Counted from the stretch's first letter, positions 9,356 through 21,792 are shown. The stretch is 64,000 bases of DNA from Dactylorhiza incarnata (GCA_033032865.1 JAWHQI010000165.1:5959830-6023829); one strand, 5' to 3'. The notes: generated from the sequence alone by a model not told the origin. Numbers and translations are program-made.

Positions 9356-12300
9356 ATGTGCATGCAGGCTAAGGACAATGAAGACGTGTGGTACTTGGAT
9401 TCAGGATGCTCCAAGCACATGACGGGCAATAAAGCAAAGTTCCTTAGCCTAGAAAGGAAGAAGGGAGGGATCGTGACGTTTGGTGATAACGGAAAAGGAA
9501 GGATCATGGGAATTGGTACAGTTGGTAATGAATCCTTCACTATATCAAATGTTCTTTATGTAAAGGGGCTAAAACATAATCTTATTTCAATTAGCCAATT
9601 ATGTGATAAAGGATTAGATGTTTTATTTGAATCTTCTACTAATCTATGCAAAATATCTAATCCTATTACAAACAATATTTTACTAACTGCACCAAGAATA
9701 CACAATGTTTATATAGTTTCATTTCATGATCTTTCAAAATCATCTTTAAAATGTTTTATTACCAAAAACGATGAAATTGAACTTTGGCATAGAAGGCTAG
9801 GACATGCTAGCTCAAAGCTTATTGTAAAACTTGCCAAAAGAGATTTAATTAGAGGATTGCCTAGATTAAATGAAAATTTACCTTAACTTTGTTCACCATG
9901 TCAAAAAGGTAAAATTAATAGATCCTCTTTCAAAAGTAAAAATGTTATTTGTACTACAAGACCTTTGCAATTAATTCATATGGATCTTTTTGGTCCCGTT
10001 AGCACCGCAAGTCTTGGTGGTAGATTATATACATATGTTTTAATAGATGATTTTTCTAGATATTGTTGGACAATATTTCTATCATCCAAATCCGAAGCGT
10101 TTTGTGAATTTTCAAAATTATGTACTCGTATTCAAAATGAAAGCAATTTAAAAATTAAATGCATTCGCTCGGATCATGGAGGAGAATTTGAAAATGAAAA
10201 ATTTACATCTTATTGTGATATGTTAGGCATAAAACATGAGTTCTCCGCACCACGCACACCACAACAAAATGATGTTGTAGAAAGAAAGAATAGGACAATT
10301 CAAGAGCTTGCACACACTATGTTATGTGAATATAAATTACCTAAGTCCTTTTGGGCCGAAGCCGTAAACACATCATGTTATGTTATAAATAGAATCATGC
10401 TTCGCCCATCTTTAAATCTCACGCCATATGAACTTTATTTTCAAAAGAAGCCTAATGTATTTTACTTCAAAGTTTTTGGTTGTAAATGCTTCATTTTAAA
10501 TACAAAAGATAGCTTGGGAAAGTTTGATGAAAAATGTGATGAAGGAACATTTCTTGGATACTCTTCAACTTGTAAAGCTTATAGAGTTTTTAATAAAAGA
10601 ACTAGAAAAGTTGAAGAGTCAATTAATGTGAAATTTGATGAGCTTGTTCCTTGTATAGAAAGACTTTCCGCAGGCAAAGAGAATGATCTATTACTTCCTT
10701 TGGAGCATGGTGATGAAGAACCTTCCAAAGAAGAAGAAGAGGAGGCCAAGAAAGATGAATATGTACCTCCAAGCGTTTTAAAATTCACAAAGGATCATCC
10801 ACGGGAACTTATAATTGGTGAACCATTCATCGGGGTAAGAACTCGCTCTTCTCTTCATGAATCTTATTCAAATGTTTGCTTTATTTCCGAAATAGAACCA
10901 AAAAACATTTCTACTGCTTTAAACGATTAATTTTGGTTTTTGGCTATGAATGAAGAGTTAGAACAATTTGAGCGACATAATGTTTGGAAATTAGTATAAA
11001 TACCATCTTATCACCCAGTTGTAGGCGTAAAATGGATTTTCAAAAATAAATTAGATGGTGAGTCTAGAATATCTAGAAATAAAGCACGCTTAGTAGCACA
11101 AGGATATTCACAAATCGAGGGGATAGATTTTGATGAATCTTTTGCACCCGTTGCTAGATTGGAGTCTATAAGAATTTTTCTAGCATTTGCAAGCTTTAAA
11201 AGAATAAAACTATTTCAAATGGATGTGAAAAGTGCGTTTCTAAACGGGTTTGTAAAAGAAGAAGTTTATGTTGAACAACCCCCCAGTTTTATTAATGAAA
11301 AATTTCCAAATCATGTTTATAAACTAGAAAAAGCTCTTTATGGTTTAAAACAAGCGCCCCGTGCATGGTATGAAAGACTTACATCATTTTTATTGAAGCG
11401 CGGTTATATTATGGGAAGTGCGGATAATACTCTCTTCATTAAGCACAATAATGATGATATGATTATTTTACAAATATATGTTGATGATATAATATTTGGA
11501 TCTACTAATGAAGAGATGTGTAATGAAGTTATTTTAGTGATGAAAAATGAATTTGAAATGAGTCTAGTAGGAGAACTTTCTTATTTCCTTGGTTTTCAAA
11601 TATCTCAAAGAATTGATGGTATCTTTGTTTATCAAACAAAATATGCCCATGATATGCTTAAACGTTTTGGATTTGAATATAACCTTAAACATGCTTCTAC
11701 ACCAATGAGTGCATCACTTAAATTAGGAAAAGATGAATCGGGAATTTCAATTGATCAAACCTTATATAGAGGTATGATATGATCCCTACTCTATCTTAGT
11801 GCAACTAGACCCGATATTATGTTTGTCGTATGCTTATGTGCTCGATTTCAAGCCAATCCAAAAGAATCTCATTTAAAAGCGATAAAACGAATTTTTAGAT
11901 ATCTCATTGGGTCATCTAGATTAGGGTTATAGTACCCACATAATGATTCATTTACATTGCATGGCTATTCCGATTCGGATTATGCCGGTTGTTCACTTGA
12001 TAGAAAAAGCACTAGTGGTACTTGTCATTTTCTAGGACCTTCATTAGTTGCATGGTCTAGTAGGAAACAAAATTCGGTTGCACTCTCCACCACGGAGGCC
12101 GAATACATTGCATTAGGGAGTTGTTGTGCACAAGCACTATGGATGAGCCAAACTTTAGAGGACTTTAGTTTTCATCTAAATAATATTGAACTAAAATGTG
12201 ACAACAAAAGTGCCATTGATCTCACAAATAATCCGGTACACCACTCTAGATCCAAACATATAGATGTGCGTCATCATTTCATAAGGGATCACATTAAAAA

Positions 12301-12427
12301 GGAAAATGTAAGGATTAGTTTCATTGGCACGGACTCTCAACTTACTGATATATTTACAAAACCTCTTCCCGATGCAATGTTTCAAATGTTAAGATTGGAA
12401 TTAAGAGTCTTAGACATCTTAGGATGA
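9356..12427 (+). pseudogene. Copia A pol: protease, integrase, reverse transcriptase, RNase H
   Basis: Domains follow in Copia order. The protease has [13 protein letters not shown] (about 9389-9427). The GAG-pre-integrase segment has LWHRRLGHAS (9783-9812) and CSPCQKGK. The integrase core has HMDLFGP (9977-9997), IRSDHGGEF and an APRTPQQND..E triad. RT has [11 protein letters not shown] (11216-11248), [12 protein letters not shown] and the catalytic YVDDIIFGS (11477-11503). RNase H has SDSDYAGCSLDRKSTSGT (11969-12022), ALSTTEAEY and LKCDNKSAIDL. Five in-frame stops break it: 9884-9886, 10928-10930, 10997-10999, 11780-11782 and 11930-11932. No frameshift is needed, so this was an intact polyprotein fairly recently. 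It ends at TGA after LDILG. Confidence 0.9.
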
Positions 12428-14390
12428 ATAACATGTAAAACGCTAATGTTTTATGCAATTTGAGCAATCAAAACATCTCTGAATATTATACAATTTCTGC
12501 ATAAGACTACACTTAGGACCCCTAATCAATATCAAAAATCAAAAATTTAAAATTCCTAAAAAATCGTGTACTGTTTGCCGCGCTATCACTAGCGCCGGCG
12601 CTAGCGTGGGTGTTGGAATTTTCTGATTTTCAAAATTTCTAAAAAACACTAAAAATATTTCAATCTATATGTACTACTTTGTTTTTGTATTTCTGACATT
12701 TGTTATTTTTGTTTTCTTCATATTATGAAAAATCAACCAAAAAAAAATTCAAAATTCAAAATTACAAAAATATTTTTTTTGTTATTTGTATTTTATTCAT
12801 ATTATGAAAAATGAACTACAAAAGTTCAAAATTCAAAAAATACAAAAATATGTTTTTTTTGTTATTTCTGTTTTATTCATATTATGAAAAATCTACTACA
12901 ACAATTCAAAATTCAAAAATTACAAAAATATGTTTTTGTGATTTTCTGTTTTTATTTGATTTAAAAAAGATAAAACAAAAAAACTGTATGATCTTTATTG
13001 CCAATATCAAGCATGTATGAATTCTATTATTTAGAATTATTTACAATGTTAAAACTTATTCCTTCAAATTACTATGAACATTGTTTTGCTTATTATGCTT
13101 TGATATATCTATTTAAAGTGCATCAATTGTATTGAAAAATGTGTAGAACCAAGCTTAGCATGCCTCTAAGTATGAGTAAATATTTTATGATTGATAATGA
13201 TACATTTCACTCACTTATTTTGGTAATCAACATGTGTGTCTAAATCTAAAATGCTTGCTTGTGTATTGTATTTGTACAATGAATTAAAACTTGCATAAGT
13301 TTATTGCCTACACTACATTTGAATTGCACTTATGAAATTTAGAAAAGTGGTTAAGTTAAAAATTTTGGTTTGCAAAATAAGTGTATTCGGAGAATGTTGT
13401 CTCACAAATGTGAACAAAAAATTATATATGTAGACAAATATAACTCCACCAAACACTACTTGAACCTCCTAATAAGTCTTCATAAGCATTGTGAGGTTGA
13501 GCACCTTGGAAAGAATAGTAAAGTGTCTTGTGCAAACCTTGGTTATTACACCACTTTGTTAAAACCTTGTGCATTAAAAGTGTGTGAAAGTAATTTACTT
13601 GTGTTTTATTGTGCACTTTACTTTACACATGTCTTGTATTTTGATGATTTAAATCAATTGTTAACATTGCCCAAAATACACTTATGTGCACATCATTATC
13701 TTTCATAACACTTCTTCTCATGAGTATTGGATTCTAATGCTTTATCTATACTACTCTTTATATAAGAAATGCACTAGATAACCTAGCATGATCTCTACAA
13801 TATTTTGGTATTTCTTGAACTTAGAATTAAGTAACATTGTAGTATAATCTCTCTTTGATATGTTCATTTCATGCTTGGTATTTTTATGAAAAACTTTGAG
13901 ATTTCAAAAAAGTTAAAACATCTTTCAATTTTGAACTAACACTCATATTTCTACTTATGCTTTTCATGCTTACAAAAAGATGTTTATTATAATCTTCCGC
14001 TTGCTTACAACTCTTATCTTTATATTTGAAATCTCTTATATATGCTATGCTTAAACTCTTTATCATTATTTATATTTCGAAAAGCTCGATCATGATATAT
14101 AAATGCCTCCTTACTACCCTCACCCCATCTTCTTTTGATAATACCAAAAGGGGGAGATTAATTGAAGAAATCTATATATGAGAAATATAGATAAATAAGG
14201 GGAGACTAATTCATGAAATCTATCATTTAGAGGGAGTAACACATAAATTGCATTTATGTAGGGGGAGCATTAAGTTAGGGGGAGTATGCACATTATCATG
14301 CATATCATTTACTATAGTTGCACTTTTATCTTGCTTATCTTATCTATAAACACTATTGTTGATTTCTTGCTTAAAGGATTTGTTATTATC
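12428..14390 (+). other. Copia A 3' region between pol and 3' LTR, non-coding
   Basis: Nearly 2 kb of AT-rich sequence has no recognisable protein. In SIRE-like elements this place may hold an extra or envelope-like ORF; none survives here. One palindromic CpG block (ACTAGCGCCGGCGCTAGCG, about 12590-12608) of the U3 cluster type lies 170 bp after pol. Short near-duplicates with CATATTATGAAAAAT occur at 12718-12900. Homologous sequence is found at 19610-21436 and 51620-51900. Confidence 0.7.
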
Positions 14391-14403
14391 AAAAGGGGGA
14401 GAT
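14391..14403 (+). other. Polypurine tract of Copia A
   Basis: AAAAGGGGGAGAT abuts the 3' LTR start, the normal site for plus-strand DNA priming; the same tract is found in Copia B in reverse. Confidence 0.9.
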
Positions 14404-15652
14404 TGTTGGACATGTGTGTCACATCCCTTTGTTTGAATAACAAATCCCATATTGTATTTGATATTGCTTGTAGTGTGTTTATAGTGTGCAAGAACTATAG
14501 GTGCAATACTCCACAGGTATAAAGCAGCTTGGAACAATCTTTTGAAAGGAGCAGCACTAACGCCAGCGCTATCGCTAACGCCAGCACTAATGCCAGCGCT
14601 ATCGCTAACGCCAGGCGCTAGCTCAGTTGGTTCCGTCTCATCGGTTAGCCTCGACTCAGCTGTTTCCTTAGCGCTACCGCCAGCGCTAGCGCTACCGCCT
14701 GGCGCTATCTCGAGTTCGTACACAGCGCCACGCCTTCGACGGTTCCGCAACCGCTCAACACGACCGCTACCGCCAGCGCTATCAGCTATCGCAGGCGCTA
14801 TCTCAAGTTCGTGCACAGAGCCACGCAGCCGACAGTTTCGCAACCGCTCAACACGACCGCTACCGCAGGCGCTATCAGCTACCGCAGGCGCTAGCGTTAA
14901 GATCTATAAAATGATGTGTTCTCTCTCATTTTGGGTTAGAACTTCCAGAGACATTACTTGTGCCCAAACTCTCGTGCTGCTACTCTGCCGAAACATCATC
15001 TCCCACTCAAAGCCAAAGAAGAAATTCTGGAGAAGGAAGCCATCATGCTGCATCCGAAGAACGATCGATTCGACCTCGCTTGTGCTTCAGTGATCCTTCA
15101 TCCTCATCTTCAGAAATCTCAAGAGGGAGTTTGCTTGTTATTTACTTCACTTCTTTATTTGTATCTTGTAGTGAAATCGCCTTGTTTTTGGCGACTAGGT
15201 CCTTGCGCGGCTTAGGGGGAATTCGCCGCGTGAGTTGGCGACTAGGTCTAGGGGATTAGATCTAGGGGGTGCTCGAGGCCATATCCGAGTTTGGGTTGGC
15301 TAGAGCGGCTTGAGGCTTTATCCGGGGAAGGATAGGCTAAAGCCAACCGGTTTGTGGGGATACAAGTCGGTATAGAAAAGGAAAAGAAATTCACTTTTGT
15401 ACGCCTCCGATTTCTAGCGATATTGAAATCAAATTTTGTAAACACCCTTTTTATATAATGCAATCATGATTATATTTGTGTTTATTTGATTTCTCTCAAT
15501 TGGCGTAAAATTTCATTATTGCAAAATTGTTATTACTAAATTGTCATCTAATTTCCTATTAATCAAAAACAACTTAGTAATTATCTAAAAAATTATAAAA
15601 AGAATTTTATTCCCTTATTCACCCCCCTCTAAGGGCGCCGTAAGATCCAACA
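14404..15652 (+). repeat. 3' LTR of Copia A
   Basis: It matches the 5' LTR from TGTTGGACAT to AAGATCCAACA with scattered substitutions. The U3 cluster is at about 14549-14897 and the TATA box at 14904-14911. It ends at the duplicated CTGAG (15653-15657). Confidence 0.95.
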
Positions 15653-15657
15653 CTGAG

Positions 15658-16040
15658 GAGCAACAACCACCGGTAAGGATAGAGGAGGTGACTGGGGAGG
15701 GGGGGGGGCAGAGGAGGAGGATATGTGCGTCGACAAGGCTGGCGTGGGGAGTTGAGGAGGGATCGGGGTGATCCATGGGGGAGTGGGGATCGAGGCGACC
15801 GGAAGGTAAGCCCCCGCACCATGTATCGTCGGAGCGTGGCTTCGACTTCCCAAACCCCATCCCCAAAAGAAAAGATTACCTTCTCTCGGAAGGATATGCC
15901 CGACCACGAGGACCCGTTCTACAATGCGCTAGTGATCCAGTCGGCCATCGAGAACTTCACCGTCTCCTGCATCCTCACCGACAATGGGAGCTCAGTCAAC
16001 GTCATCTTTAAGAAGGCGTACGACGAGATGAAGGTGAAGG
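15658..16040 (+). pseudogene. Tat gag-protease linker and start of protease
   Basis: Sequence resumes directly after Copia A. The first part is a Glu/Gly-rich linker with a G-rich run (15701-15709). From about 15860 a retropepsin-type start appears: KITFSRKDMPDHEDPFYNAL, then CILTDNGSSVNVIFKKAYDE (15969-16028). The active-site triad D-T/S-G reads DNG here, a change from the expected residue. The frame is cut at 16040 by the next insertion and continues at 17971. The protease would mature Gag-Pol inside the particle; here it is in three pieces and broken. Confidence 0.75.
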
Positions 16041-16224
16041 TGATGAGTAGAATTTATGCGTATTTTTATTATAGTATTTAGGTTAATTTTTATATAATTT
16101 TGTAAATATTATTTATATTTTGGTTAAAAATCATTTCTTTTGTAATTTCTGTTCTAATTATAGTTATATTTTCGTTTTGCAGATTTTCTAGAGATTTTTG
16201 TCAAAATTCATAGTACACCCCTAA

Positions 16225-16711
16225 GTCACGCCCGTGACCAGGGGCGTGTAACTTTAAGATCAGGCCAGAAGCTGTTTCCGCGCATTTGAGCTAGCCCACA
16301 ACAAGTCACGCCCCAGGTCACGCCCGTGACCCAAAGTCACGTCCGTGACCCAAAGTCACGTCCGTGACCCAAAGTCACGTCCGTGACCATGGGGCGTGTA
16401 AATTTAGAATCTTCCCAGCGGGCTGCCGTCGAGACGTGAAGCCGCCGTCAAGAAGTCAACATGAGTCACACCCGTGACCCATAGGTCACGCCCGTGACTT
16501 TCGCGCATGATTCCAGCTCGCTGCCACGCCGAATTAAAGCTCATGCTGCATTGATTGCAGCCACCCAGGTACACGCACGTGACCCAAGTTACACGGGCGT
16601 GTAATGTCCAACTTTCTCCCGCCGTCACGCAAGCTCCACACCGCCGTCCCAGCCGATGCAGAACATCGATTACACGCCCCAGGGTCACGCCTGTGACCTA
16701 TGGCGTGTAAT
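16225..16711 (+). promoter_or_regulatory. U3-type cluster of GTCACG..CGTGAC palindromes
   Basis: The palindrome GTCACGCCCGTGAC and its variant GTCACGTCCGTGAC recur, including a short tandem array of an 18-bp unit at about 16320-16388, together with GGCGTGTAA and TTACACG half-sites. The cluster ends about 15 bp before the TATA box. Confidence 0.65.
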
Positions 16712-16724
16712 CCCAAATTTTCTC

Positions 16725-16732
16725 CTATAAAT
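16725..16732 (+). promoter_or_regulatory. TATA box of the Athila-like LTR
   Basis: CTATAAAT directly follows the palindrome cluster, as in the Copia LTRs of this window. Confidence 0.65.
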
Positions 16733-17970
16733 TCAGGAGCTCATTTCCAGCAATCCTCTCACCTGCCCCCTGCCCATTTGAGCTGTTTTTGTATAGTTTT
16801 TCTTATTTTCCATGTTTTAGTTATTTTTTAATTAATGCAATTTTCTTTAGCTTAGTTTAAATTTTGTATTTTCATTCCATGCAAGCTAGTTTAGATTTAC
16901 CTTCATGCAATGTAATGTAGCTTTCAATTTATGTAATCTCTTTTATTTATGAAATGAAATTTTAAGCTCTTTCTTTTACTTATGCAAAAATCTCATCTTC
17001 TCTCCTTTTCTCTTTTTCTTATTTTTTCTTTAGCTAATTTTTAGTTATTCTTGATTTTTGCAAGCTTTGATTCGAAATTATCTTCACCTTATTATCGTAT
17101 CTTCTCTCCTTCGATTTATTCTCGAAAAATAACGATATCGAGTTCATATGCCGGTTATGAATTTCGGTATTTGTTTTCGTATTCTAGTTAGCTGAGAGGC
17201 TCGTGCGTACGAATCGATCGCTTGAGAATAAAAAGAGTTGCACGCACCCCTCGAGAGAGGATGACGTAGATCTTCTGGATAGGAGTCAAATCCTATAGTG
17301 GGATTCACCTCGTTAAAGCGAGTAATAGATGTTTCGGTTATAGGACGAGAGTCCGGCCGATCAACTTAATCTCAGGTGGGCGTATTCCTCGAGAAAGGTG
17401 CGTTCATAAACCAGGAATCTCCACGATCAAGAAATAGGGTTGAATGATAGTATTTATCTTTTATTTTCATTTCAAAGCAAGTTTAAATCAAGTTTTGTTT
17501 TTCTTTATTTTTCTTTTTGTTATCTTTTATTTACCTTTAATTATTACTCCTTTTTAATATTATTCTTCGATAAAATAATAGTTAGCTTTCTCGAAGTAGA
17601 ACTACTCGACAGACCCGAGTTTAATACGACCTTGATAATTTTCTAAAAATATCCTATACTATACGCGATAAGGTATACCTGCCTTTATCGAATCAGTAGT
17701 TTGGATAAACGATACAAAAACTCCGCAGGAAGCTTTTCGTCTCCAATTTCTTATTTTTCTTTTTATATAGTTTTCGGCGCCGCCGCCGCGATGTAATCGT
17801 CGATATTCCGAAAGAAGGAAAGATCATTACTTCTATTCATCGAAGTAGGATAATGGTTAGCTTTCTTAAAGTAGGAGTACTCGCAAGACGCCTCGAAAGC
17901 GCCCGCCGAATTCTATCCTCATCATCAAAAGCTTTTCCTGCGGTGAATAATCTCCTAATTTAATCCATCA

Positions 17971-18120
17971 AAAGGTGAGGAGGGTGCTAGTCTTGGACGG
18001 ACCCATGTTTGGGTTCTCGGGAGAAATGAAGGAGGTGGAAGGAGGAGTAGGACTCCATGTAACCTTGGGGGACAGTCTCACAACTGCCGGTTGATCATCG
18101 TTGACGCTCCGAGCAGCTAC
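17971..18120 (+). pseudogene. Tat protease, flap region
   Basis: The plus strand resumes the protease with LDGPMFGFSGE (about 17995-18027) and LHVTLGD, the flap and following strand of Tat-type proteases. A TGA appears near 18092 in that frame, and another frame then gives IIVDAPSS before 18120. The frame is cut by Copia B and continues at 55943. Confidence 0.7.
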
Positions 18121-18915
18121 TATTGGATCGATTGGCGCCCTTAGGGGGGGGGGGGAATAAAGGAATAAAATTCTTTATAAATTTTTAGACGATTAACTAA
18201 ATTATTTAGAGGAAATTATAATGAAATAACAATTTAACTTAAAGGAAGAAACAATTGTAATTTGCAATTTTATAACATACGCCAAATGATAGAAATCAAG
18301 TAAACACAAAAAGAGAAATGATTATATTATATAAAAAAGGTGTTTACATAAATTTGATTTCAGTATCGCTTGAAATCGGAGGCGTACAAAGTAAAACAAT
18401 TTTTCCTTTTCTATACCGACTTGTATCCCCACAAACCGGTTGGCTATATCCTATCCTTCCCCGGATAAGGCCTCAAGCCGCTCTAGCCAATCCTTTCCCG
18501 GATATGGCCTCGAGCACCCCCTAGATCTAATCACCTAGAACTAGTCGCCAACACAAAGCGAATTCCTCCCTAAGTCCTACCCAGACCTAGTCGCCAACAC
18601 AAGGCGAATTCTGTAAACGGTTACAAAAATATATGGAATGAAAGTAAAGATAACAATAATAAAAACTCTCTATGAGATCTTCTGAAGTTGGAGATGAAGG
18701 ATCACTGTAATATGAGCGAGGTCGAAGGGATCGTCCTTCGGATATAGCGTGACGTAATCCTCCTCCAGAATTCTTCTTAAGCTTTTTGTGGGAGATCCTT
18801 CTTCGGCAGCAACAATGGAGTTTTGGCAAAATTATTCTCTCTAGAAGCTCTCTCAGATTTCTGGAATAAAGCCTTCAATAATCCTCCCAGCCATGAGCAA
18901 AAATGAAATCAGGTC

Positions 18916-18925
18916 TTTTAAATAA
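18916..18925 (-). promoter_or_regulatory. TATA-like box of the Copia B LTR
   Basis: On the minus strand TTATTTAAAA lies about 10 bp downstream of the palindrome cluster. It is a weaker match than those of the other LTRs. The right-hand copy has the same box at about 55248-55257. Confidence 0.5.
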
Positions 18926-18934
18926 CCTCTGGAG

Positions 18935-19456
18935 CTAACACGTGGCGTTAAGGTTAACGCCAGCGTTAGAGAACGTGTACGACAGTTACTGAGATCGTGT
19001 ATAGTGTCGGGAGCGTGAAAGAACCAAATTTCGTCGAACGCAACACATTTCGTCGAACGCGCCTTCGTCGAACCCGCCTTCGTCGAACGGAAACCCATTT
19101 CGTCAACCACAACCGTCAGGATCGTGCCAACCGCCGGGATCGTGGCAGAAACCAAGTTCGTCGAACGGAATCAATTTCGTCGAACGGAACTCCAAGTTCG
19201 TCGAACACAGCTTGTCAAGCGCAATTTTGTCGAGCGCAGACAATTTCGTCGAACGGAACTCCACGTTCGTCGAGCGCAGTTCAGTTCAGATTTCGTCGAA
19301 CGCAGGTTCCTGAGGTTTCGTCGAGCGCCTTCAGAGTTTGTCGAACGCTCCAATTCATCGAGCGCAGTTCAGTTCAGATTTCGTCGAACGCAGTCTCAGC
19401 AGTTTCCTTCTCAGCGGTTGTTAACGATGGGCGTTAACAACTAACGCGAGCGTTAG
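18935..19456 (-). promoter_or_regulatory. U3 cluster of TTCGTCGAACG repeats framed by TAACGC palindromes
   Basis: At least ten copies of TTCGTCGAAC or TTCGTCGAGC, plus several one-base variants, occur between 19024 and 19395, spaced irregularly at 15-35 bp. The block is framed by GCGTTAAGGTTAACGCC (18944-18960) and by GGGCGTTAACAACTAACGC near 19429-19447. The whole is directly upstream of the TATA-like box on the minus strand. The right-hand LTR repeats the arrangement at 55262-55790. Confidence 0.65.
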
Positions 19457-19609
19457 CACACTTTCCAGAGAGTCATCTCCAATCTATTTTCTACCTGTGG
19501 AGTATTGCACTTATAGTTCCTGCACACTCTAAATACATGACAAGGAAGATCAAATACAATTTGGGATTTGTTATTCTCAAACAAAGGGATGTGACACACG
19601 TGTCCAACA

Positions 19610-21436
19610 ATCTCCCCCTTTTGATAATAACAAATCCTCTTAGCAAGAAATCATTAAAGGTGCTTATAGAATATGATAAGCGAGATAATAGTGCAACTAT
19701 AGTATTTGATAAGCATGAGAATGTGCATACTCCCCCTATCTTAATGCTCCCCCTACATAAATACAATTTATATTTTACTCCCCCTAAATGATTGATTACA
19801 TGAATTAGTCTCCCAGAATTCTTCTATATTCTCCTATATAGATTTCTTCAATTAATCACCCCCTTTTGGTATTATCAAAAGAAGGTAGGGTGAGGGCAGT
19901 TAGGTGGCATTTCTTATAAATGATAAAGCATGATCGAGCTTTTGTAATATAGATAATGATAAAGATTTTAAGCATAGTAAATATAAGAGATTTCAAATAA
20001 AGAGATACGAGTTGTAAGCAAGCGGAAGATTATAAGAAACATCTTTTTGTAAGCATGAAAAACATAAGTAAAAATAGGAGTTTTAAGTTCAAAATGTAAA
20101 GATGTTTTAACCTTTTTGAAATCTCATAGTTTTATATAAAGATACCAAGCATGGAAATGAACATATCAAAAAGAATATACTACAATGTTACTTAATTTTA
20201 AGTTCAAGAGATACCAAAACATTGTAGAGATCATGCTAGGTTATCAAGTGCATTTGTTATATAAAGAGTAGTATAGATAAAGCATTAAAATCCAATACTC
20301 ATGAGAAGAAGTGTTATGAAAGATAATGATGTGCACATAAGTGTATTTTGGGTAATGCTAACAATTGATTTAAAATCACAAAATACAAGACATATGTAAA
20401 GTAAAGTGCACAATAAAACACAAGTACATTAACTTTCACACACTTTAATGCACACTATTTTATAAGAAGTGGTGTGTTAATCAAGGGTTGCACAAGACAC
20501 TTTACTATTCTTTCCAAGGTGCTCAACCTCACAATGCTTATGAAGACTTATCAGGAGATTCAAGTAGTGCTTGGTGGAGTTATAGTTGTCTACATATATA
20601 ATTTTTTGTTCACATTTGTGCGACAACATTCTCTGAATACACTTGTTTTGCAAACCCACAATTTTTGAAACTTAACCACTTTTCAAAATTTCATAAGTGC
20701 AATTCAAATGTAGTGTAGGTAATAAACTTATGCAAGTTTTAATTTATTGTACAAATATAATACACAAACAAGCATTTTTAGATTTAAACACACATGTTGA
20801 TTACCAAAATAAGTGAGTGAAAAGTATCATTATCAATCATAATACATTTACTCATACTTAGAGGTATGCTAAGCTTGGTTCTACACATATTTTTTAATAC
20901 AATTAATGCACTTTAAATAGATATATCAAAGCATGATAAACAAAACAATGTTCATAGCAATTTGAAGGAATAAATGTTAACATTATAAATAATTCTAAAT
21001 AATAGAATTCGTTCATGCTTGATATTAGCAATAAAGATCATACAATTTTTTTGTTGGTTTGAAAATTTTTAATGAAACAAAAACAGAAAAATCACAAAAG
21101 TATATTTTGTATTTTGAATTTTTGTAGTTGATTTTCTAAAATATAAATTAAAACAAAGATAATAAATATCAGGAATTCAAAAAACAAATTAGTAAATATA
21201 AACTGACATATTTTTAAGGATTTTTAGAAATTTAAAAATCAGAAAATTTCAACACCAACGCTAACGCTGGCGTTAAGGCTAACGCCGAAACAGTACACGA
21301 TTTTTTGAGAATTTGAAAAATCTGATTTTTGATATTTATTAAGTATCCTTAGAGTAGTCTTATGTAGAAATTCTGTAATTTTTGGAGATGTCTTGATTGC
21401 TCAAATTGCATAAAACATTAGCATTTTACATGTTAT
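19610..21436 (-). other. Copia B polypurine tract and non-coding 3' region
   Basis: 19610-19622 is the PPT on the minus strand (AAAAGGGGGAGATT type). The remainder is AT-rich and matches the 3' region of Copia A in reverse, with no surviving ORF. A GCTAACGCTGGCGTTAAGGC block at about 21264-21283 corresponds to the CpG palindrome after pol in Copia A. Confidence 0.75.
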
Positions 21437-21733
21437 TCATCCTAAGATGTCTAAGACTCCTAATTCAAACCTTAACATTTGAAACCTTGCATCGGGAAGA
21501 GGTTTAGTAAATATATCAGCAAGTTGAGAGTCCGTGCCAATGAAACTTATCCGAATATTTCCCTTTTTAATGTGATCCGTTATGAAATGATGACGCACAT
21601 CTATATGTTTGGATCTAGAGTGGTGTACCGGATTATTTGTGAGATCAATGACACTTTTGTTGTCACATTTTAATTCTATAAGTTTTAGATGAAAACCAAA
21701 GTCCTCTAAAGTTTGACTCATCCATAGAGCTTG
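21437..21733 (-). pseudogene. Copia B RNase H, C-terminal part
   Basis: The minus frame encodes MSQTLEDFGF, LKCDNKSVIDL (catalytic Asp), NNPVHHSRSKHIDVRHHFI, FIGTDSQLADIFTKPLP and ends LDILG at 21437. It is the C-terminal RNase H and tail of Copia pol, nearly identical to that of Copia A (12130-12427). It is interrupted at 21733 by Gypsy C; the upstream part resumes at 41327 after the duplicated GCTTG. The upper end is therefore an insertion point and not a start codon. Confidence 0.9.
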
Positions 21734-21792
21734 TGTAACACCCCAGTTTTGCGGAGCTGAGAGTTAACGTCGAGAGGGCGAATTTTTCTTGA

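Larger units (their letters stand above)
5321..15652 (+). mobile_element. Copia A, complete SIRE-like element (10.3 kb)
   Basis: The element has two LTRs (5321-6554 and 14404-15652), a primer binding site, gag, pol in Copia order (protease, integrase, reverse transcriptase, RNase H), a 2-kb non-coding 3' region and a polypurine tract. A perfect 5-bp duplication CTGAG flanks it (5316-5320 and 15653-15657). It interrupts the Tat gag/protease linker. The size, coiled-coil gag, PPT and LTR 3' end favour the SIRE/Maximus lineage. Coding regions are decayed, so it cannot move by itself. Confidence 0.95.
16041..17970 (+). mobile_element. Athila-like Gypsy LTR fragment inserted in the Tat protease
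   Basis: This 1.9-kb non-coding block interrupts the Tat protease. It starts TGATGAG and ends CCATCA, giving TGATG/CATCA inverted ends; flanks GAAGG (16036-16040) and AAAGG (17971-17975) agree at four of five bases. Inside are a CpG repeat cluster (16225-16711), a TATA box (16725-16732), and near the end a GGCGCCGCCGCC block (17776-17788) resembling the Athila primer site TGGCGCCGTTGCC. A partly duplicated segment (GTTAGCTTTCT and AAGCTTTTC near 17581-17740 and again near 17850-17935) suggests LTR sequence extends on both sides of that block. It may be a solo LTR or an LTR plus a short internal remnant. Confidence 0.55.
18121..19609 (-). repeat. 3' LTR of Copia B
   Basis: On the minus strand it runs from TGTTGGACACGTGTGTCACA (19609) to the GGCGCC..CCAATA end at 18121. 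The first 120 bp and the last 500 bp resemble the Copia A LTR; the U3 middle is different. Its 1489 bp make it longer than the Copia A LTR because of the long U3 cluster. Confidence 0.9.

Noticed and set aside
16041..17970. A clean solo LTR
   Set aside because: A primer-site-like GGCGCC block lies inside, and the flanking duplication is only four of five bases, so the fragment is described as Athila-like without claiming a solo LTR.
19124..19444. Arg/Thr-rich open frames (repeated RRT peptides) in the Copia B LTR, also at 55330-55769
   Set aside because: They are translations of the TTCGTCGAACG repeats in U3; the open frames follow from the repeat and show no protein family.
18935..19456. 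Heat shock elements in the TTCGTCGAA repeats
   Set aside because: Heat shock elements need TTCnnGAA spacing of two bases; here the spacing is three, so the match is superficial.
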